A model generated the notes under the pieces. It was given only the letters and a program-made list of their open reading frames with translations. It made no database searches and was not told the DNA's origin. Positions 27,167 through 36,203 of a stretch of 64,000 nt of DNA are shown one piece after another; position 1 is the first letter of the stretch; each line of letters opens with the position of its first letter. Made by a program: the position numbers and the translations under genes. The DNA is from Pseudomonas mangiferae (GTDB lineage: Bacteria; Pseudomonadota; Gammaproteobacteria; Pseudomonadales; Pseudomonadaceae), in assembly GCF_007109405.1 (NCBI RefSeq), contig NZ_VJOY01000006.1:237986-301985 (forward strand). Direction: 5' to 3'.

Positions 27167-28345
27167 ATGCTCAGTCCAGAACAACGTGCCCTCGTCAAAG
27201 CCACCGTGCCCCTGCTGGAGCAGGGCGGCGAGGCACTCACCACCCACTTCTACCGCGTCATGCTGGCCGAATACCCCCAAGTCCGGCCCTTGTTCAACCA
27301 GGCCCACCAGGCCAGTGGTGCCCAGCCCCGTGCGCTGGCCGAGGGTGTACTGGCCTACGCCCGCCATATCGACCGGCTGGACGCCCTCGGCCCGCTAGTG
27401 GCGCGCATCGTCAATAAGCACGTCTCGCTGCAGGTGCTGCCCGAACACTACCCCATCGTCGGTACGTGCCTGCTGCGCGCCATTCGCGACGTGCTGGGAG
27501 CGGCAGTGGCCACCGATGCGGTCATCGACGCCTGGTCGGCGGCCTACGGCCAACTGGCCGATCTGCTGATCGGCGCGGAGGAGGAAGTCTATGCCGCCCA
27601 GGCAGACGCCACGGGCGGCTGGCGCGGGGCGCGGCGCTTCGTGCTGGCGCGGCGGCAGGCGGAGAGCGAGGAGATCACCTCCTTCTACCTGCGCCCCGAG
27701 GATGGCGGCCCGCTGCCGGCCTTCGAGCCGGGGCAGTACATCGGCCTGCGGGTGCTGCTGGAGGGCGAGGAGCTGCGCCGCAATTACTCGCTGTCCGCCT
27801 TGAGCGACGGCCGTGAGTACCGCATCAGCGTCAAGCGCGAGCCCGGCGGCCGGGTCTCGGGCTACCTGCACGAGCGCTTCGCCCCGGGCGACGTGATCGA
27901 GCTGTTTCCGCCGGCCGGGGAGTTCGTGCTGCGCGCCAGCGACCGGCCCCTGGCACTGATCACCGCCGGGGTAGGCATCACGCCGGCCCTGAGCATGCTG
28001 GAGGCTGCCCTGGCCACGGGGCGCCCGGTGCATTTCATCCACTGCGCGCGCCACGCCGGTGTGCACGGTTTCCGCGAATGGGTGGATACGCTGGCCGCGC
28101 ACCACCCGCACTTGCATTGCCATTACTGCTACAGCGAGCCGCGTCCGGGCGACGTGGCGGACGCCCAGGGCCTGCTGGATCGAGAACGGCTGGCCCGCTG
28201 GCTGCCACACCCTGCCGCCATGGACGCCTATTTCCTCGGTCCGAAACCGTTCATGGCCCAGGTCCGCCGCCACCTGCGGGAGCTCGGTGTGGCGGAGGAC
28301 CGTTGCCACTATGAATTCTTCGGACCGGCCAGTGCCCTGGAGTGA
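27167..28345 (+). CDS. fhp: flavohemoglobin, nitric oxide dioxygenase
   Basis: The enzyme converts NO and O2 to nitrate. The ATG at 27167 gives 392 aa starting MLSPEQRALVKATVPLL. The globin domain keeps distal Y29 and Q53 and proximal H85 (NKHVSL), all at the E. coli Hmp positions. The FAD domain has RRNYSLS and the NAD domain has ITAGVGITPALSML. It is divergent from fhpR with three enhancer sites between, and is followed closely by ppyR and nnrS, so the three probably form an NO-induced operon. Confidence 0.96.
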   Translation: MLSPEQRALVKATVPLLEQGGEALTTHFYRVMLAEYPQVRPLFNQAHQASGAQPRALAEGVLAYARHIDRLDALGPLVARIVNKHVSLQVLPEHYPIVGTCLLRAIRDVLGAAVATDAVIDAWSAAYGQLADLLIGAEEEVYAAQADATGGWRGARRFVLARRQAESEEITSFYLRPEDGGPLPAFEPGQYIGLRVLLEGEELRRNYSLSALSDGREYRISVKREPGGRVSGYLHERFAPGDVIELFPPAGEFVLRASDRPLALITAGVGITPALSMLEAALATGRPVHFIHCARHAGVHGFREWVDTLAAHHPHLHCHYCYSEPRPGDVADAQGLLDRERLARWLPHPAAMDAYFLGPKPFMAQVRRHLRELGVAEDRCHYEFFGPASALE

Positions 28346-28350
28346 ATGCC

Positions 28351-28614
28351 ATGAACAGCCTCGACCTGTTGGAATGCCCGCAACGCGCGCTGCATCTCGC
28401 CAATCGCCTGCTGCTGTCGGGTGCCGCGCTGGGCACCGGTGGCCTGGTAGCCGCCTATGGCCTCGACACCTGGCTGCCGATTCCCGCGCTGGTGCTCGCT
28501 CATGGCCTGACGGTGGTTGGCCCCGGGCTCTTGAAGATCGGTTATGTGATGCGCCTGCTGAGCCAGGCGCGCTTGCGTCGTTTCGACGGGGAGGTGTGTT
28601 GTGTTGAAGCTTGA
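28351..28614 (+). CDS. ppyR: PpyR-like small membrane protein (87 aa)
   Basis: The ATG at 28351 has GGAG eight bases upstream, overlapping the fhp stop region. A GTG at 28342 is the alternative. Two hydrophobic helices (LLLSGAALGTGGLVAAYGL and IPALVLAHGLTVVGPGLL) flank a short loop. In P. aeruginosa the gene between fhp and the nnrS-like gene is ppyR, reported to affect psl and pyoverdine expression. The name rests on that order and on the size and topology match. Confidence 0.75.
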   Translation: MNSLDLLECPQRALHLANRLLLSGAALGTGGLVAAYGLDTWLPIPALVLAHGLTVVGPGLLKIGYVMRLLSQARLRRFDGEVCCVEA

Positions 28615-29791
28615 AACGAGTCGGACGCCCTTACCGGCGCCGTTGTGGCGACTGGGCTTTCGTCCGTTCTTCCTCGCCGGCGCGGCCTTCGCCGCGCTGG
28701 CGGTATTCGCCTGGCTGCTGGCGCTGAACGGCTTGAGCGGAAGCTGGCAGCCCACCGGCGGCTGGCTGGTCTGGCACCGCCACGAGATGCCGTTCGGCTT
28801 CGGCATGGCGATCGTCGCCGGCTTCCTGCTCACCGCGGTACAGAACTGGACCGGCCAGCCCGGCCTGCGCGGGCGTCCGCTGATGGCCCTCGCCGTGCTC
28901 TGGCTGGCCGCGCGCCTGGGCTGGCTTGCGGGCATGCCGGCGCTGCCCCTGGCGCTGCTCGACGGGGCGTTCCTGCCGGCGGTGGCCTGGGCCATCGGCC
29001 GCAGCCTGTGGGCGGTGCGCCAGCGTAACAACTACCCGGTGCTGCTCCTGCTGAGCCTGCTGGCCGCCTGCGATGGGCTGGCCTTGGCCGGCGTGGTGAC
29101 GGACGACGCAGCCTGGCAACGGCAGGCCGCCTTCGCCGCGTTGTGGCTGCTGGCAGCGCTGATGAGCATGATCGGCGGACGGGTGATTCCCTTCTTCACC
29201 CAGCGCGGGCTGGGCCTGGCGGCGCCGGTGAAGCCCTGGCCCTGGCTGGAGCGGCTGACCCTGGGGCTGTCGATGCTGGCGGCCCTGGCCAGCGCCACGG
29301 GCTTCGGCGTGCTGCCACACCCGTGGCTGGTCCCGCTGTTCGCCGCCCTGGGCGCCTGCCAGGCGTTGCGCCTGGCACGCTGGTATTCGCCGGGGATCTG
29401 GCGGGTGCCGCTGCTCTGGTCGCTGCACCTGGCGTTCGCCTGGCTGGTGCTGGCCGCCTCCGGCGCCGCGCTGTGGCACGCCGGTTTGCTGGACAACGGC
29501 AGCCTGCCGCTGCACGCCCTGGGGGTCGGCGCCATGGGGGGGCTGATCCTCGGCATGCTGGCCCGGGTCAGCCTCGGCCACACCGGCCGGCCGCTACAGC
29601 CGCCAGCGGCCATGGGCGTGGCTTTCGCGGCCCTCAACCTGGCGGCGCTGGCCCGAGTGTTCCTGCCGCCGCTGTGGCCCCAGGGCGCCCTGTGGCTGGC
29701 CGGCGCCTGCTGGATGCTCGGCTTCGCGCTGTTCGTCGGCTACTACGGGCGGATGCTGTGGACGCCGCGCGCCGACGGCATGCCCGGCTGA
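28601..29791 (+). CDS. nnrS: NnrS family membrane protein
   Basis: NnrS proteins are haem- and copper-containing membrane proteins that protect cells from nitrosative stress. The 396-aa product has about twelve hydrophobic helices and the family motifs LGFRPFFLAGA, WHRHEMPFGFG and GGRVIPFFT. The GTG start at 28601 overlaps the ppyR end by 14 bases, so translation is probably coupled. The location behind fhp under FhpR control fits its role. Confidence 0.92.
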   Translation: MLKLETSRTPLPAPLWRLGFRPFFLAGAAFAALAVFAWLLALNGLSGSWQPTGGWLVWHRHEMPFGFGMAIVAGFLLTAVQNWTGQPGLRGRPLMALAVLWLAARLGWLAGMPALPLALLDGAFLPAVAWAIGRSLWAVRQRNNYPVLLLLSLLAACDGLALAGVVTDDAAWQRQAAFAALWLLAALMSMIGGRVIPFFTQRGLGLAAPVKPWPWLERLTLGLSMLAALASATGFGVLPHPWLVPLFAALGACQALRLARWYSPGIWRVPLLWSLHLAFAWLVLAASGAALWHAGLLDNGSLPLHALGVGAMGGLILGMLARVSLGHTGRPLQPPAAMGVAFAALNLAALARVFLPPLWPQGALWLAGACWMLGFALFVGYYGRMLWTPRADGMPG

Positions 29792-29804
29792 GCGGGCGGC
29801 CCGT

Positions 29805-30883
29805 TCAGAGGGGCAGCAGGCGGTCGCCCAGGTGGCCGCCTTCGACGAGTTCGAGGAATGCATCGCCGAGCCGCTGGCTCTCCGCCATGGCCTGGCGCCA
29901 ATAGCGCTCGCGCCCCGCGTCGTCCCCCCGTAGCGATAGAAATCCTTGCGGTCGGGCAGCTTGCCGTGGGGCAGGCGTGCCAGGTACTCCCGGGACGGCG
30001 CCACCAGCAGCACGTCCTGCAGCCGGCCGGCGTCGCCGCGGCGCCATGGCAGGCCCTTGTCGAACCAGCCGGGGATCACCCGGTCGGTGAAGTGGGGGTA
30101 GAGCACCACCCCATCGCCGGCGTAAGGCAGGTCCAGGTGATAGTCCAGCAGGCCGCCATCCCGGTAAGTGCCCGGGCCGACCCCGGGGATGTCGCGGATG
30201 GCCTCCATCACCAGCGGAATGGAGCCGGACGCCAGCAAGGCCTGGCGCAGGTTGCCGGCGTCCAGGGCGTGGTAATGGGAGCGGAAGTCGTCCAGGGGCG
30301 CCAGGGGCGGCGCCTGCCGGGCGTCGTGTAGGATCACCCGCTCGAAGTGCTGTCCGATGTGCCGGCGTCCCAGCAGGTTGGCGCCGATCACCGAGGACAG
30401 CCCCAGGCCCAGGGCACCGCGGTGGTCGCCGGCCAGCAAGCCGTTGCTCTTCACCACCATCACGTTCAGCCGGTAGTAGGGGTTGGCCAGCAGCGCGGCG
30501 TCCTGGCCGTCCAGCAGGTCCTCCAGCAAGCGCACGCAACTGCGGGACACCTCCGCCATGCTCACGCCCTTGCGAAAGCGCTGCCCGGTGTACAGCTCGC
30601 CGAGCCGGCGGATGCCCGCCGCGGCATCCGGCAGGCAGGCGGCGGCGAAGCGCCAGGAACCGATGGACGCGCCGATCAGCGTGCGGGGGCGCGGGTCCCG
30701 CGGCAGCCAGTCGGCGAACAGCGCCAGGTCCAGGCCCTGGATGCCCAGCCCCTTGGGACCGCCGGCGGCGCCGGGCAGGATGGCGACGTCGGCCGGCTGC
30801 AGGCCCTGTTCGCGGATGCGCTGCAATGCGCGGCGCCCGGCGCGCAGGGTAAGGGCGGGGTAGGGAATCCTGATGGCGCTCAT
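29805..30883 (-). pseudogene. patatin-like phospholipase with single-base frameshift
   Basis: The gene starts at 30883 (MSAIRIPYPALTLRAGRR). It has the patatin oxyanion loop (PGAAGGPKGLG), the nucleophile elbow GASIG with the catalytic Ser, and the Asp of the dyad (YRDGGLLDY). After ...PDRKDFYRYGG the frame is lost at a run of six C (29924-29929 on the plus strand). The correct C-terminus continues in another frame as GDDAGRERYWRQAMAESQRL and ends at 29805. Seven bases in the run would restore about 360 aa. Only the last 40 residues are affected, so it is a recent mutation, a phase-variable tract or a sequencing error. Confidence 0.82.
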
Positions 30884-30972
30884 GCGGCCTCCTTCGAGCG
30901 AGGCGGCGATTATAGGCCCATGGCGGGGTGACTTCAGGGCGTGAATACCGCCCCTGTGGCCACGAGCCATCG

Positions 30973-30988
30973 TTCAGCTTGAGTTAAG
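30973..30988 (+). promoter_or_regulatory. BqsR-type direct repeat upstream of bqsP
   Basis: TTCAG-N6-TTAAG lies 48 bp before the bqsP start. The published BqsR target is a tandem TTAAG-N6-TTAAG, so one half matches exactly and the other has one mismatch. Its place just upstream of the PepSY-PepSY-regulator-kinase operon supports autoregulation. Confidence 0.6.
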
Positions 30989-31036
30989 TCGTGCCCGGTA
31001 GGGTTGAAGCCGTACCCCCCTTTACTGGAGAACGCC

Positions 31037-31342
31037 ATGAAAACCCTGACCGCTCTGTTCGCCGCCGCCCTCGTCGGCCTGTCCGCCACCGCCCAGGCCC
31101 GCGACCTGGGACCCGACGAGGCGCTACGCCTGCGCGATGCGGGTACCATTCGGCCTTTCGACGATCTCAACGCCGCGGCCATCGCCCTGCACCCGGGTGC
31201 CACCGTGGCCGAAACCGAGCTGGAGGAGGAGTATGGCCGGCACATCTATCAGGTCGAGTTGCGCGATCCCCAGGGCCTGCAGTGGGACCTGGAGCTTGAC
31301 GCCCGCACCGCCCAGGTTCTCAGGGATCACCAGGACGACTGA
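31037..31342 (+). CDS. bqsP: periplasmic PepSY-domain protein, BqsP-like (101 aa)
   Basis: The ATG at 31037 has ggag upstream and gives a signal peptide (MKTLTALFAAALVGLSATAQA). The remainder is a PepSY domain (DEALRLRDAGTIRPFDDLNA, VAETELEEEYGRHIYQVELR). It is the first of four overlapping genes whose order (PepSY, PepSY, response regulator, kinase) matches the ferrous-iron-responsive bqsPQRS operon of P. aeruginosa. It probably helps sense iron or cations in the periplasm. Confidence 0.78.
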   Translation: MKTLTALFAAALVGLSATAQARDLGPDEALRLRDAGTIRPFDDLNAAAIALHPGATVAETELEEEYGRHIYQVELRDPQGLQWDLELDARTAQVLRDHQDD

Positions 31343-31653
31343 TGTCTAGGCGGGTGTGCCGCAGCGGCCTGGCGGCGATCCTCGCCGGGCTGTGCACCCT
31401 GGCCACCGATGCCCGCGACCTGGATCAGGACGAAGCGCTGAAACTGCGGGAAACCGGCACCATCGCGCCCCTGGACCGGCTGCTGCAGTCGGCCCTGACG
31501 CGATACCCCGGCGCGACGCTGCTGGAGGCCGAGCTGGAAGAGGAGCACGGCGTCTACGTCTATGAAGTGGAACTGCTCACCCGCGAAGGCGTGGTGCGCG
31601 AACTGGAGTTGGACGCCCACGATGGGCGGCTCCTGAAGGATGAGGAGGACTGA
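31342..31653 (+). CDS. bqsQ: periplasmic PepSY-domain protein, BqsQ-like (103 aa)
   Basis: This is a paralogue of the preceding gene ([40 protein letters not shown]) with an N-terminal signal segment ([16 protein letters not shown]). Its ATG overlaps the bqsP stop codon and its own stop overlaps the response regulator start, so the operon is translationally coupled. The acidic ELEEEH/ELEEEY stretch in both paralogues could bind a cation; this is an inference. Confidence 0.78.
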   Translation: MSRRVCRSGLAAILAGLCTLATDARDLDQDEALKLRETGTIAPLDRLLQSALTRYPGATLLEAELEEEHGVYVYEVELLTREGVVRELELDAHDGRLLKDEED

Positions 31654-32321
31654 TGCGCCTGCTGCTGGTGGAGGACCACGTGCCCCTGGCCGACACGCTG
31701 CTCGCCGACCTGGGGCGCCAGGGCTATGCGGTGGACTGGCTGGCGGATGGCCGCGACGCGGCCCATCAGGGCCTTTGCGAACCTTACGACCTGATCGTGC
31801 TGGACTTGGGCCTGCCCGGCCGGCCCGGGCTTGACGTGCTGCGGGACTGGCGCGCCGCCGGCCTGGCCACGCCAGTGTTGGTGCTGACGGCGCGGGACGC
31901 CTGGGCGGAGCGGATCGACGGCCTCAAGGCCGGGGCGGACGATTATTTGACCAAGCCGTTCCACCCGGAGGAGCTGGCCTTGCGCATCCAGGCCCTGCTG
32001 CGCCGGGCCCATGGGCTGGCCAATCAGACGCACCTGGAGGCCGCCGGCCTGTGCCTGGACGAATCGCGCCAGCGGGTGCGGCGGGGTGAGCGGGAGGTGG
32101 AGCTGACCGCCGCGGAATTCCGCCTGCTGCGCTACTTCATGCTGCACCCCGGCCAGCTGCTCTCGAAGACCCAGCTGGCCGAGCACCTCTACGACGGCGA
32201 GACCGAGCGGGATTCCAATGTGCTGGAGGTCCACGTCAACCGGTTGCGCGGCAAGCTGGGCCGGCAGGTCATCGAGACCCGTCGCGGCCAGGGCTACCGT
32301 TTCGCCGGTGACGGCGCTTGA
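31653..32321 (+). CDS. bqsR: OmpR-family response regulator, BqsR-like
   Basis: The 222-aa protein has a receiver domain with the acidic pair in LLLVEDH, the phosphorylated Asp in [10 protein letters not shown] and the Lys in DDYLTKPFH. It ends in an OmpR winged helix ([28 protein letters not shown]). The partner kinase overlaps by four bases. Operon order and the TTCAG-N6-TTAAG box upstream support the BqsR name; PmrA/QseB-type regulators have similar sequences. Confidence 0.8.
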   Translation: MRLLLVEDHVPLADTLLADLGRQGYAVDWLADGRDAAHQGLCEPYDLIVLDLGLPGRPGLDVLRDWRAAGLATPVLVLTARDAWAERIDGLKAGADDYLTKPFHPEELALRIQALLRRAHGLANQTHLEAAGLCLDESRQRVRRGEREVELTAAEFRLLRYFMLHPGQLLSKTQLAEHLYDGETERDSNVLEVHVNRLRGKLGRQVIETRRGQGYRFAGDGA

Positions 32322-33658
32322 GGTCCATCCAGCGTCGCCTCAGTCTGGGCCTGGTGGGCATGCTGCTGCTGGTGGGCATCGGCCTGGCCCAGGGCAGCCT
32401 GTGGCTGTTCGACCGGGCGCTGCGGGACTCCCTGCACAACGACCTGCGGGACCGCGCCCAAGGGCTGCTGATCGCCCTGGTGCGCGGTCCCCAGGGCATG
32501 CAGCTGGACGAGCAGCGGCTCGATCCATCCTACAAACGGCCCTTCTCGGGGCGCTACTTCCGTATCGATTTCGCCGACACCCACTGGCGCTCGCGGTCCC
32601 TGTGGGACCGAGACCTGACGGAGCCCGGGAGCGCCGGGCTGCAGGGCGAGCTGGGCGAAGGGCCTCGCGGGCAGCGCCTGCTGGTCTACCGGGCGGACTA
32701 TCGGCGTTTCGGCCAGGACGTGGCCATCACCGTGGCGCTGGACTACACGCCGGTGCTGGCGCGCTTCGATCATGTGCGCTGGCTGGGGCTGGCTCTGGGC
32801 GCGGCCGCGCTGCTGGTCCTGCTGCTGGCGCAGCGCTACACGGTGCACCGCGCCCTGAGGCCGCTGGAGCGAGTGCGTCGGCAGATCGCCCAGTTGCAAC
32901 AGGGCCAGCGTGCCGAGCTGGACCGCGACGTGCCGGAGGAACTGGAGCCCCTGGTGGCCCAGGTCAATCACCTGCTGGGCCACACCGAGGACACCCTGCG
33001 CCGCTCCCGGCATGCCCTGGGCAACCTCGGCCATGCCCTGAAGACACCCCTCGCGGTGCTGGTCAGCCTTAGCCAACGCGAGGCGCTGCGCGCGTACCCG
33101 GACCTGCAGGCGACCCTGGGGGAGCAGTTGCAGCAGATCGAACGGCGCCTGGCCCGGGAGCTGGGGCGGGCGCGCCTGGCCGGGGAGGCGTTGCCCGGGG
33201 CCCATTTCGACTGCGCTGAAGAGCTACCGCCGCTGTTCGCCACGCTTCAGATGATCCACGACCGTGGCCTCGACCTGAGCTGGCGGGCGCCCGACGGCTT
33301 GCGGCTCCCCTGGGACCGGGAAGACCTGCTGGAGCTGCTGGGCAACCTGTTGGACAACGCCTGCAAATGGGCCGTGTGCAGGGTGAGCCTGACGCTGGAG
33401 CCCGAGCCGACCGGGTATCGCCTGCGGGTGGATGACGACGGTCCCGGCGTGGCCGAGGCGCGACGCCAGGCGGTGCTGGGCCGCGGGACGCGGCTGGACG
33501 AGCAGGTGGACGGCCACGGGCTGGGCCTGGGCATCGTGCGGGACATCGTCGAGTCGTGGCAGGGCCGGCTGACCCTGGAAGACAGCCCCTTGGGCGGGCT
33601 GCGGGTGGCGATCTGGTTGCCTGCGCCATCGGTCGGGGGCGAACGCCCGGTTGCCTGA
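32318..33658 (+). CDS. bqsS: membrane sensor histidine kinase, BqsS-like
   Basis: The TTG at 32318 overlaps the bqsR stop (TTGA), a coupled start. The 446-aa protein has two transmembrane helices ([40 protein letters not shown]) flanking a periplasmic sensor of about 130 residues. A HAMP-like segment follows, then the H box [14 protein letters not shown], the N box [11 protein letters not shown] and the G box DDDGPGVA and GHGLGLGI. BqsS senses Fe(II) through an RExxE-type motif; here the sensor has the near match RDLTE. It lies directly before a convergent gene. Confidence 0.78.
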   Translation: MRSIQRRLSLGLVGMLLLVGIGLAQGSLWLFDRALRDSLHNDLRDRAQGLLIALVRGPQGMQLDEQRLDPSYKRPFSGRYFRIDFADTHWRSRSLWDRDLTEPGSAGLQGELGEGPRGQRLLVYRADYRRFGQDVAITVALDYTPVLARFDHVRWLGLALGAAALLVLLLAQRYTVHRALRPLERVRRQIAQLQQGQRAELDRDVPEELEPLVAQVNHLLGHTEDTLRRSRHALGNLGHALKTPLAVLVSLSQREALRAYPDLQATLGEQLQQIERRLARELGRARLAGEALPGAHFDCAEELPPLFATLQMIHDRGLDLSWRAPDGLRLPWDREDLLELLGNLLDNACKWAVCRVSLTLEPEPTGYRLRVDDDGPGVAEARRQAVLGRGTRLDEQVDGHGLGLGIVRDIVESWQGRLTLEDSPLGGLRVAIWLPAPSVGGERPVA

Positions 33659-33680
33659 GCGTCGCCACCGACGGCGAGGG

Positions 33681-33944
33681 TCACACCCCCATGCTGACCA
33701 GGCTCTGCATGATGTTGCGCAGGGTCACCGCGAGGGTCGGGTGCTCCACCTCGAACCGTTCGACGGCCAGGTTGACGCCATCCACCACGTTGGCGTCGGG
33801 GACGCTGGTCTCGTTCTGCAGTTGCGCCTCGATGCGCTGGGCGAGTGCCTCGAGATGGCTGCGGTCCTCGGCGCTCATGGGGGCGCCGCTATCCAGCTGC
33901 AGGCGCAGCTGGGCCAGTTGTTCACGTAGGTCTTGCACGGCCAT
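33681..33944 (-). CDS. DUF4404 family protein (87 aa)
   Basis: I chose the ATG at 33944 (MAVQDLREQLAQLRLQLDSG), which removes a 20-residue Pro/Gly-rich extension not seen in the family. The product is helical with the pattern APMSAEDRSHLEALAQRIEA and a C-terminal VEHPTLAVTLRNIMQSLVSM typical of DUF4404. Its function is unknown. It is convergent with bqsS. Confidence 0.8.
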   Translation of the reverse strand: MAVQDLREQLAQLRLQLDSGAPMSAEDRSHLEALAQRIEAQLQNETSVPDANVVDGVNLAVERFEVEHPTLAVTLRNIMQSLVSMGV

Positions 33945-34047
33945 GGGCTGTCTCCCTGTTGGTGGCTCAGCAATTGACCCCCGGCCGGGGCCAAAGGTTT
34001 GCACAGGGTAATCCAGCCCCGGGGCCGTCGTCCCGCCCCGACGGGTG

Positions 34048-34776
34048 TCAGGGTTTTTCGCCTTTCGCCCGCCGGCTCGCCAAGTCCGCCAGGCAGGGAC
34101 CCAGCTCGGCCAGGTGGTCGATCACCGAATGGGCGCCGCAGCGGTAGAGCTGCATGGTCGCCTGGGCGCGCCGGCGGTCCCGTTCCAGGCGGTCCATGGC
34201 CAGCCACTCGGCTGGCGCCAGGCCGCACAGCGGTCCGCTGGCCGCCAGCCCGACGGTCCACAGCCCGGCGTGCAGGCCGGCTTGCAGCAGGCGCGGGTCG
34301 CCGCTCACCAGCAGGCAACCTTCCAGGCGATCGACGTCGAGCCCGATCAGCGCATTGAGGCAGGCGTCCGGCGCCGGCCAGGGGCGGTTCGCCACGGGCA
34401 GCGTGCAATCGGGCGACGGCAGTCGACGGGCCAGCACCTCCAGCACCAGGGGCGGCAGTTCATCCAGGTAGGTCCAGGGAATACCGCTCTGGCTCAGCTC
34501 CTCGAGGGCCTCCAGGGCGCCGGGAGTCGGCTCGTCGTGCAGGTAGGCCAGGCGCAGCAGGTTTTCCTCCAGTCGCTGCAGGTCCTTGGTGGACGGGCTG
34601 TGGCCCAGGCAGGCCTGCAGGGCAGTGGCCGGTGGCGCCACCAGGGGTTCCAGCGGCGGGTGGCCGCTGGCGGCGAGCAACGCCTGGGGCAACGTACGGG
34701 CGCCGAAGTCCACCAGGCAGCCGGAAAGACCGAACAGCACGGCGCGGAAGGGGAGCAGGAGGTGGTCGTGGGGCAT
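34048..34776 (-). CDS. HAD-superfamily pseudoenzyme (242 aa)
   Basis: The protein has the HAD fold order. The N-terminal strand reads AVLFGLSGCLVDFG where an active enzyme has F-D-x-D-G-T, so the nucleophile (position 16) is Gly, the acid/base (position 18) is Ser and the Thr is Cys. A cap-like helical region follows, then CLLVSGDPRLLQAGLHAGLW in place of the motif III/IV region. Overall it resembles phosphonoacetaldehyde-hydrolase-like HADs of pseudomonads. It is probably catalytically dead and regulatory or structural. The start at 34776 has AGGA upstream. Confidence 0.75.
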   Translation of the reverse strand: MPHDHLLLPFRAVLFGLSGCLVDFGARTLPQALLAASGHPPLEPLVAPPATALQACLGHSPSTKDLQRLEENLLRLAYLHDEPTPGALEALEELSQSGIPWTYLDELPPLVLEVLARRLPSPDCTLPVANRPWPAPDACLNALIGLDVDRLEGCLLVSGDPRLLQAGLHAGLWTVGLAASGPLCGLAPAEWLAMDRLERDRRRAQATMQLYRCGAHSVIDHLAELGPCLADLASRRAKGEKP

Positions 34777-34922
34777 GACAGGGGTCCTGGGAAATGCCGC
34801 CAGCCTAGCCACATCCTGTGACGATCGGATTACCTCGCCGGGCGCTGCGCAAGGGCCGTGGCTGACCGTATACTGGGCGCCTTTTTGCGGGTGCCGCCCG
34901 CCGCCATTCGAGGAGAGCCGCA

Positions 34923-35624
34923 ATGCGTAACAGGATCGCTCACTGGACCGACCATGTCGGCCGCGTGGCCCTGCTGGCCTACCTGGGCTGCCTGCCCGCC
35001 GTGGCCGGCGCCGCCGAAGAGGATCCCTGGGAGGGCGTCAACCGGGCGGTCTTCCGCTTCAACGACACCCTCGATACCTACGCTTTGAAGCCCATCGCCA
35101 AGGGCTACCAGGCAGTGACCCCGCAGTTCCTGGAAGACGGTATCCACAATGTCTTCGGCAACGTCGGCGACGTGGGCAACCTGGCCAACAACCTGTTCCA
35201 GGCGAAATTCCACGATGCGGGCGTCGATACCAGCCGGCTGATCTTCAATACCACCTTCGGCGTGCTGGGCTTCTTCGACGTGGCCAGCCGCATGGGGCTG
35301 CAGAAGAGCGACGAGGACTTCGGCCAGACCCTGGGCGCCTGGGGCGTGAACAGCGGGCCGTACCTGGTGCTGCCGCTGTTCGGCCCGAGCACCGTGCGCG
35401 ACGCGGTGGCCCTGGTGCCGGAAAGCTACGTCGGCCCCTACCGCTACATGGGCCACGTGCCGACCCGCAACGTCACCCGCGCCGTCGAGGTGGTCGATAC
35501 CCGCGCCAGCCTGCTGTCGGCGGAGAAGATGATCACCGGGGACAAGTACATCTTCCTGCGTAACGCCTACCTGCAGAACCGTGAGTTCCGGGTCAAGGAT
35601 GGCCAGGTGGAAGACGACTTCTGA
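34923..35624 (+). CDS. mlaA: MlaA family outer-membrane lipid-asymmetry protein
   Basis: MlaA removes mislocalised phospholipid from the outer leaflet of the outer membrane. The 233-aa product has a signal peptide ending near AGAAEEDPWEG and the family motifs DPWEGVNRAVFRFND, LFNTTFG-like IFNTTFGVLGFFDVAS and LPLFGPSTVRDAV. A Cys is present in the signal region (AYLGCLPA), but it is not a canonical lipobox, so lipidation is uncertain. The order mlaA-PilZ-rssB-rssC-tal-dusA matches P. aeruginosa. Confidence 0.93.
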   Translation: MRNRIAHWTDHVGRVALLAYLGCLPAVAGAAEEDPWEGVNRAVFRFNDTLDTYALKPIAKGYQAVTPQFLEDGIHNVFGNVGDVGNLANNLFQAKFHDAGVDTSRLIFNTTFGVLGFFDVASRMGLQKSDEDFGQTLGAWGVNSGPYLVLPLFGPSTVRDAVALVPESYVGPYRYMGHVPTRNVTRAVEVVDTRASLLSAEKMITGDKYIFLRNAYLQNREFRVKDGQVEDDF

Positions 35625-35638
35625 TTCGATGCGGACAT

Positions 35639-35668
35639 GAAAAAGGCGGCCCTGGGGCCGCCTTTTTC
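35639..35668. terminator. bidirectional terminator between mlaA and the PilZ gene
   Basis: AAAAAGGCGGCC and GGCCGCCTTTTT pair around a 4-base loop, with A and T runs on both sides, between two convergent genes. Confidence 0.92.
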
Positions 35669-35686
35669 ATGTCATGGACGAAACGC

Positions 35687-35986
35687 TCAACTCACCTTCA
35701 CGAACGCCAGGCCCAGGGAGTGGAGCCCGTCGCCCAGGTCGGCGGACCGTACCACTTCGGCCTCGGCCTCCAGGCCAGGCAACTCGGCGTGTTCCGACGG
35801 AATGTGCACACGGACTTTCTCACCGATCTCGACGGAGGCTTTCACCTCCAGTTGCATGCCCGTGCTGGACAGGTTGAGGCTCTTCCCGGGGATTTCCTGC
35901 CCGGCATGGTAGAGCACTACGGTGGTTTCGACTTGCATGCGAATGAAGTCCCGCTTTTCGCTGTAAGTTCGATCGTTCTGGCTCAT
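35687..35986 (-). CDS. PilZ-domain c-di-GMP-binding protein (99 aa)
   Basis: The start at 35986 gives MSQNDRTYSEKRDFIRMQVE. Both PilZ binding motifs are present: RxxxR at R12/R16 (RDFIR) and (D/N)xSxxG at N38-G43 (NLSSTG). It is therefore likely to bind cyclic di-GMP. It is a single-domain protein and could act as an adaptor. It is divergent from rssB. Confidence 0.9.
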   Translation of the reverse strand: MSQNDRTYSEKRDFIRMQVETTVVLYHAGQEIPGKSLNLSSTGMQLEVKASVEIGEKVRVHIPSEHAELPGLEAEAEVVRSADLGDGLHSLGLAFVKVS

Positions 35987-36203
35987 GGCGACGCGGTCCT
36001 CGTTGTTTTGGTTGCGCTCCAATGGGCACTTATAACCCCCGCCGATTTCGGGTGTAAAGGCGGGCCACGACGATCGGCGCACGCTTGAATCGACAGGCGG
36101 ATGGGAGTACCGTCTGCGCCGTGAAGCGAACCCCGTATACACGCTACGGTCTTGGGCCGACGCTTATGTCAACCAGCAACCCGGCGTCGTTCCTGGATAC
36201 CTC

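Noticed and set aside
27011..27367. N-terminal extension of fhpR
   Set aside because: The additional 119 codons are antisense to the start of fhp, and the NorR homology begins at [10 protein letters not shown].
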